From: Pseudomonadota bacterium
Lineage (GTDB): Bacteria; Pseudomonadota; Gammaproteobacteria; Burkholderiales; Thiobacillaceae
Reading direction: 5' to 3'
Assembly: GCA_021821425.1 (NCBI GenBank)
Contig: JAKACL010000189.1
Location: 1 to 5,809 of the forward strand
Length of the DNA stretch: 5,809 bases
Shown here: positions 5,071-5,809 of the stretch, piece after piece
Position numbering within the stretch: the first letter of the stretch is position 1
How the letters are laid out: the number at the start of each line of letters is the position of its first letter
Notes under the pieces: model-generated
What the model saw: the letters and a program-made list of their open reading frames with translations, nothing else
The model's database searches: none
What the model was told of the DNA's origin: nothing
Made by a program: the position numbers and the translations under genes

Positions 5071-5809
5071 TCAGATGCCGTGGCGCGCGCGCCAGTCGGC
5101 AAGCCGCGTGAGGCAGTCGGCGAGTTCCGGCGTCCACAGCACGCCCGGCAGCTTCTGCCTGAGCAGGCCGCGGGTCATGCCCCCGCCGGCCCAGATTTCG
5201 GTGCGCGCCGGCAGGCGCGCGCGCAGGCTTTGCAATTCGGTCAGGCCCTGGCGCGGCGAAAACGCCACGCTGAAGGACAGCACCAGCACGTCGATGGCAT
5301 AGGCGTCGACCGCGCGCACGATTTCCTCGCCCGGCGTCTGCAGGCCGAGGCTGATGCATTGCGCCCCCTCCGGGGCGAGCACGCCCTCCACCAGCAGCAG
5401 GCCGAGGCCGTGCGCCTCGCCCGCCAGCGTGGTGAGCAGGATGCGCGGCGGGCGCCGGCTCGCCGGCACGCTGGCAATGGCCGAGCGCAGCAGGCGGCTC
5501 ATTTCCTCCGCATACAAATGCTCCTGGTGCACCGCGAGCAGGCCGCTGGCCCAGCCGTTGCCGACCTTCTCGTTCAGGGAAGGCGCACTGTCCTGGACAA
5601 AACGCTGCAAGCCCTGCTTGGCCAGAAGCTGGTTCAGGCTCGCGCGCAGGCCCTCGGCGTCGCCCGCCAGAATCTGCTCCAGGATGGCCTGGTAAGGGCT
5701 GGCCTCGGCCGGTTCAGGCTCGCCCGCGGGGTGAGCGCTCGCAAGCTCGGCGATCTCGCGGGCCGGCATCGCGAACAGCCGCCCCGGCCGGTAGCCCCGG
5801 TCCATCAGG
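5071..5809 (-). CDS. LitR/CarH-type MerR regulator with adenosylcobalamin-binding domain, partial (N-terminal HTH cut off by window edge)
   Basis: CarH/LitR proteins repress genes in the dark as AdoCbl-bound tetramers and release DNA when light breaks the Co-C bond. The reading frame runs off the right edge with a Leu codon before the in-frame ATG at 5805. The first visible residues, (L)MDRGYRPGRLF, match the end of a MerR HTH, so the true start lies outside. Counting from that ATG, the four-helix B12-cap region (~36-112) contains W85-x9-E95-H96, the spacing of CarH W131-x9-E141-H142 that caps the adenosyl group. The Rossmann-like B12-binding domain (~119-244) has E130-A-H132-x-x-G with H132 as lower axial ligand, S177 in LSFSV, and the GGG at 207-209. 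All expected cobalamin residues are therefore present. It is the first visible gene of a minus-strand set with purU and SemiSWEET. A non-photosensory B12-binding MerR protein is the alternative. Confidence 0.85.
   Translation of the reverse strand, partial: LMDRGYRPGRLFAMPAREIAELASAHPAGEPEPAEASPYQAILEQILAGDAEGLRASLNQLLAKQGLQRFVQDSAPSLNEKVGNGWASGLLAVHQEHLYAEEMSRLLRSAIASVPASRRPPRILLTTLAGEAHGLGLLLVEGVLAPEGAQCISLGLQTPGEEIVRAVDAYAIDVLVLSFSVAFSPRQGLTELQSLRARLPARTEIWAGGGMTRGLLRQKLPGVLWTPELADCLTRLADWRARHGI

Noticed and set aside
4995..5102. 36-residue N-terminal extension of PurU from the ATG at 5102
   Set aside because: The extension is unlike PurU, overlaps the end of the upstream regulator gene, and the ACT domain starts right after the ATG at 4994.

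Overview
The window is a GC-rich piece of bacterial chromosome with dense short genes. Family resemblances (cyclopropane fatty acid synthase, a CBS-type sensor kinase, PurU, a LitR/CarH-type B12 regulator) together with the strong G/C third-position bias suggest a betaproteobacterium. That is inference; no rRNA or other phylogenetic marker is present. There are six protein genes and no tRNA, rRNA, IS element or CRISPR array.

Layout: (1) Bases 1-182 hold no gene. They contain a nested inverted repeat built from 9-nt units, lying just downstream of the first gene. (2) 183-1394, minus strand: a cyclopropane-fatty-acyl-phospholipid synthase with its active-site residues intact. (3) 1395-1564: a divergent intergenic region with weak promoter-like and palindromic signals. 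(4) 1565-2839 and 2850-3839, plus strand: a two-gene operon encoding a soluble histidine kinase with an N-terminal CBS-like pair, and a response regulator made only of two receiver domains. The second receiver has Glu where the phosphoacceptor Asp should be. (5) 3840-3884: a short convergent gap with a GC stem. (6) 3885-5809, minus strand: a LitR/CarH-type adenosylcobalamin-binding MerR regulator (its HTH lies beyond the right edge), then purU (10-formyl-THF deformylase), then a SemiSWEET-type sugar transporter whose ATG directly abuts the purU stop.

How the genes may work together: the kinase and twin-receiver protein almost certainly form one signalling pair, probably acting through protein-protein contacts because neither has a DNA-binding or enzymatic output. 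The B12 regulator has every visible residue expected of a light-sensing CarH-type protein. Its proximity to a lipid-modifying enzyme (cfa) and a folate enzyme (purU) fits the kinds of genes I recall being tied to LitR light responses, but no operator is visible to prove it. The most notable items are the Asp-to-Glu receiver, the complete AdoCbl photosensor signature, the LitR-purU-SemiSWEET arrangement, and the nested 9-nt-periodic repeat.
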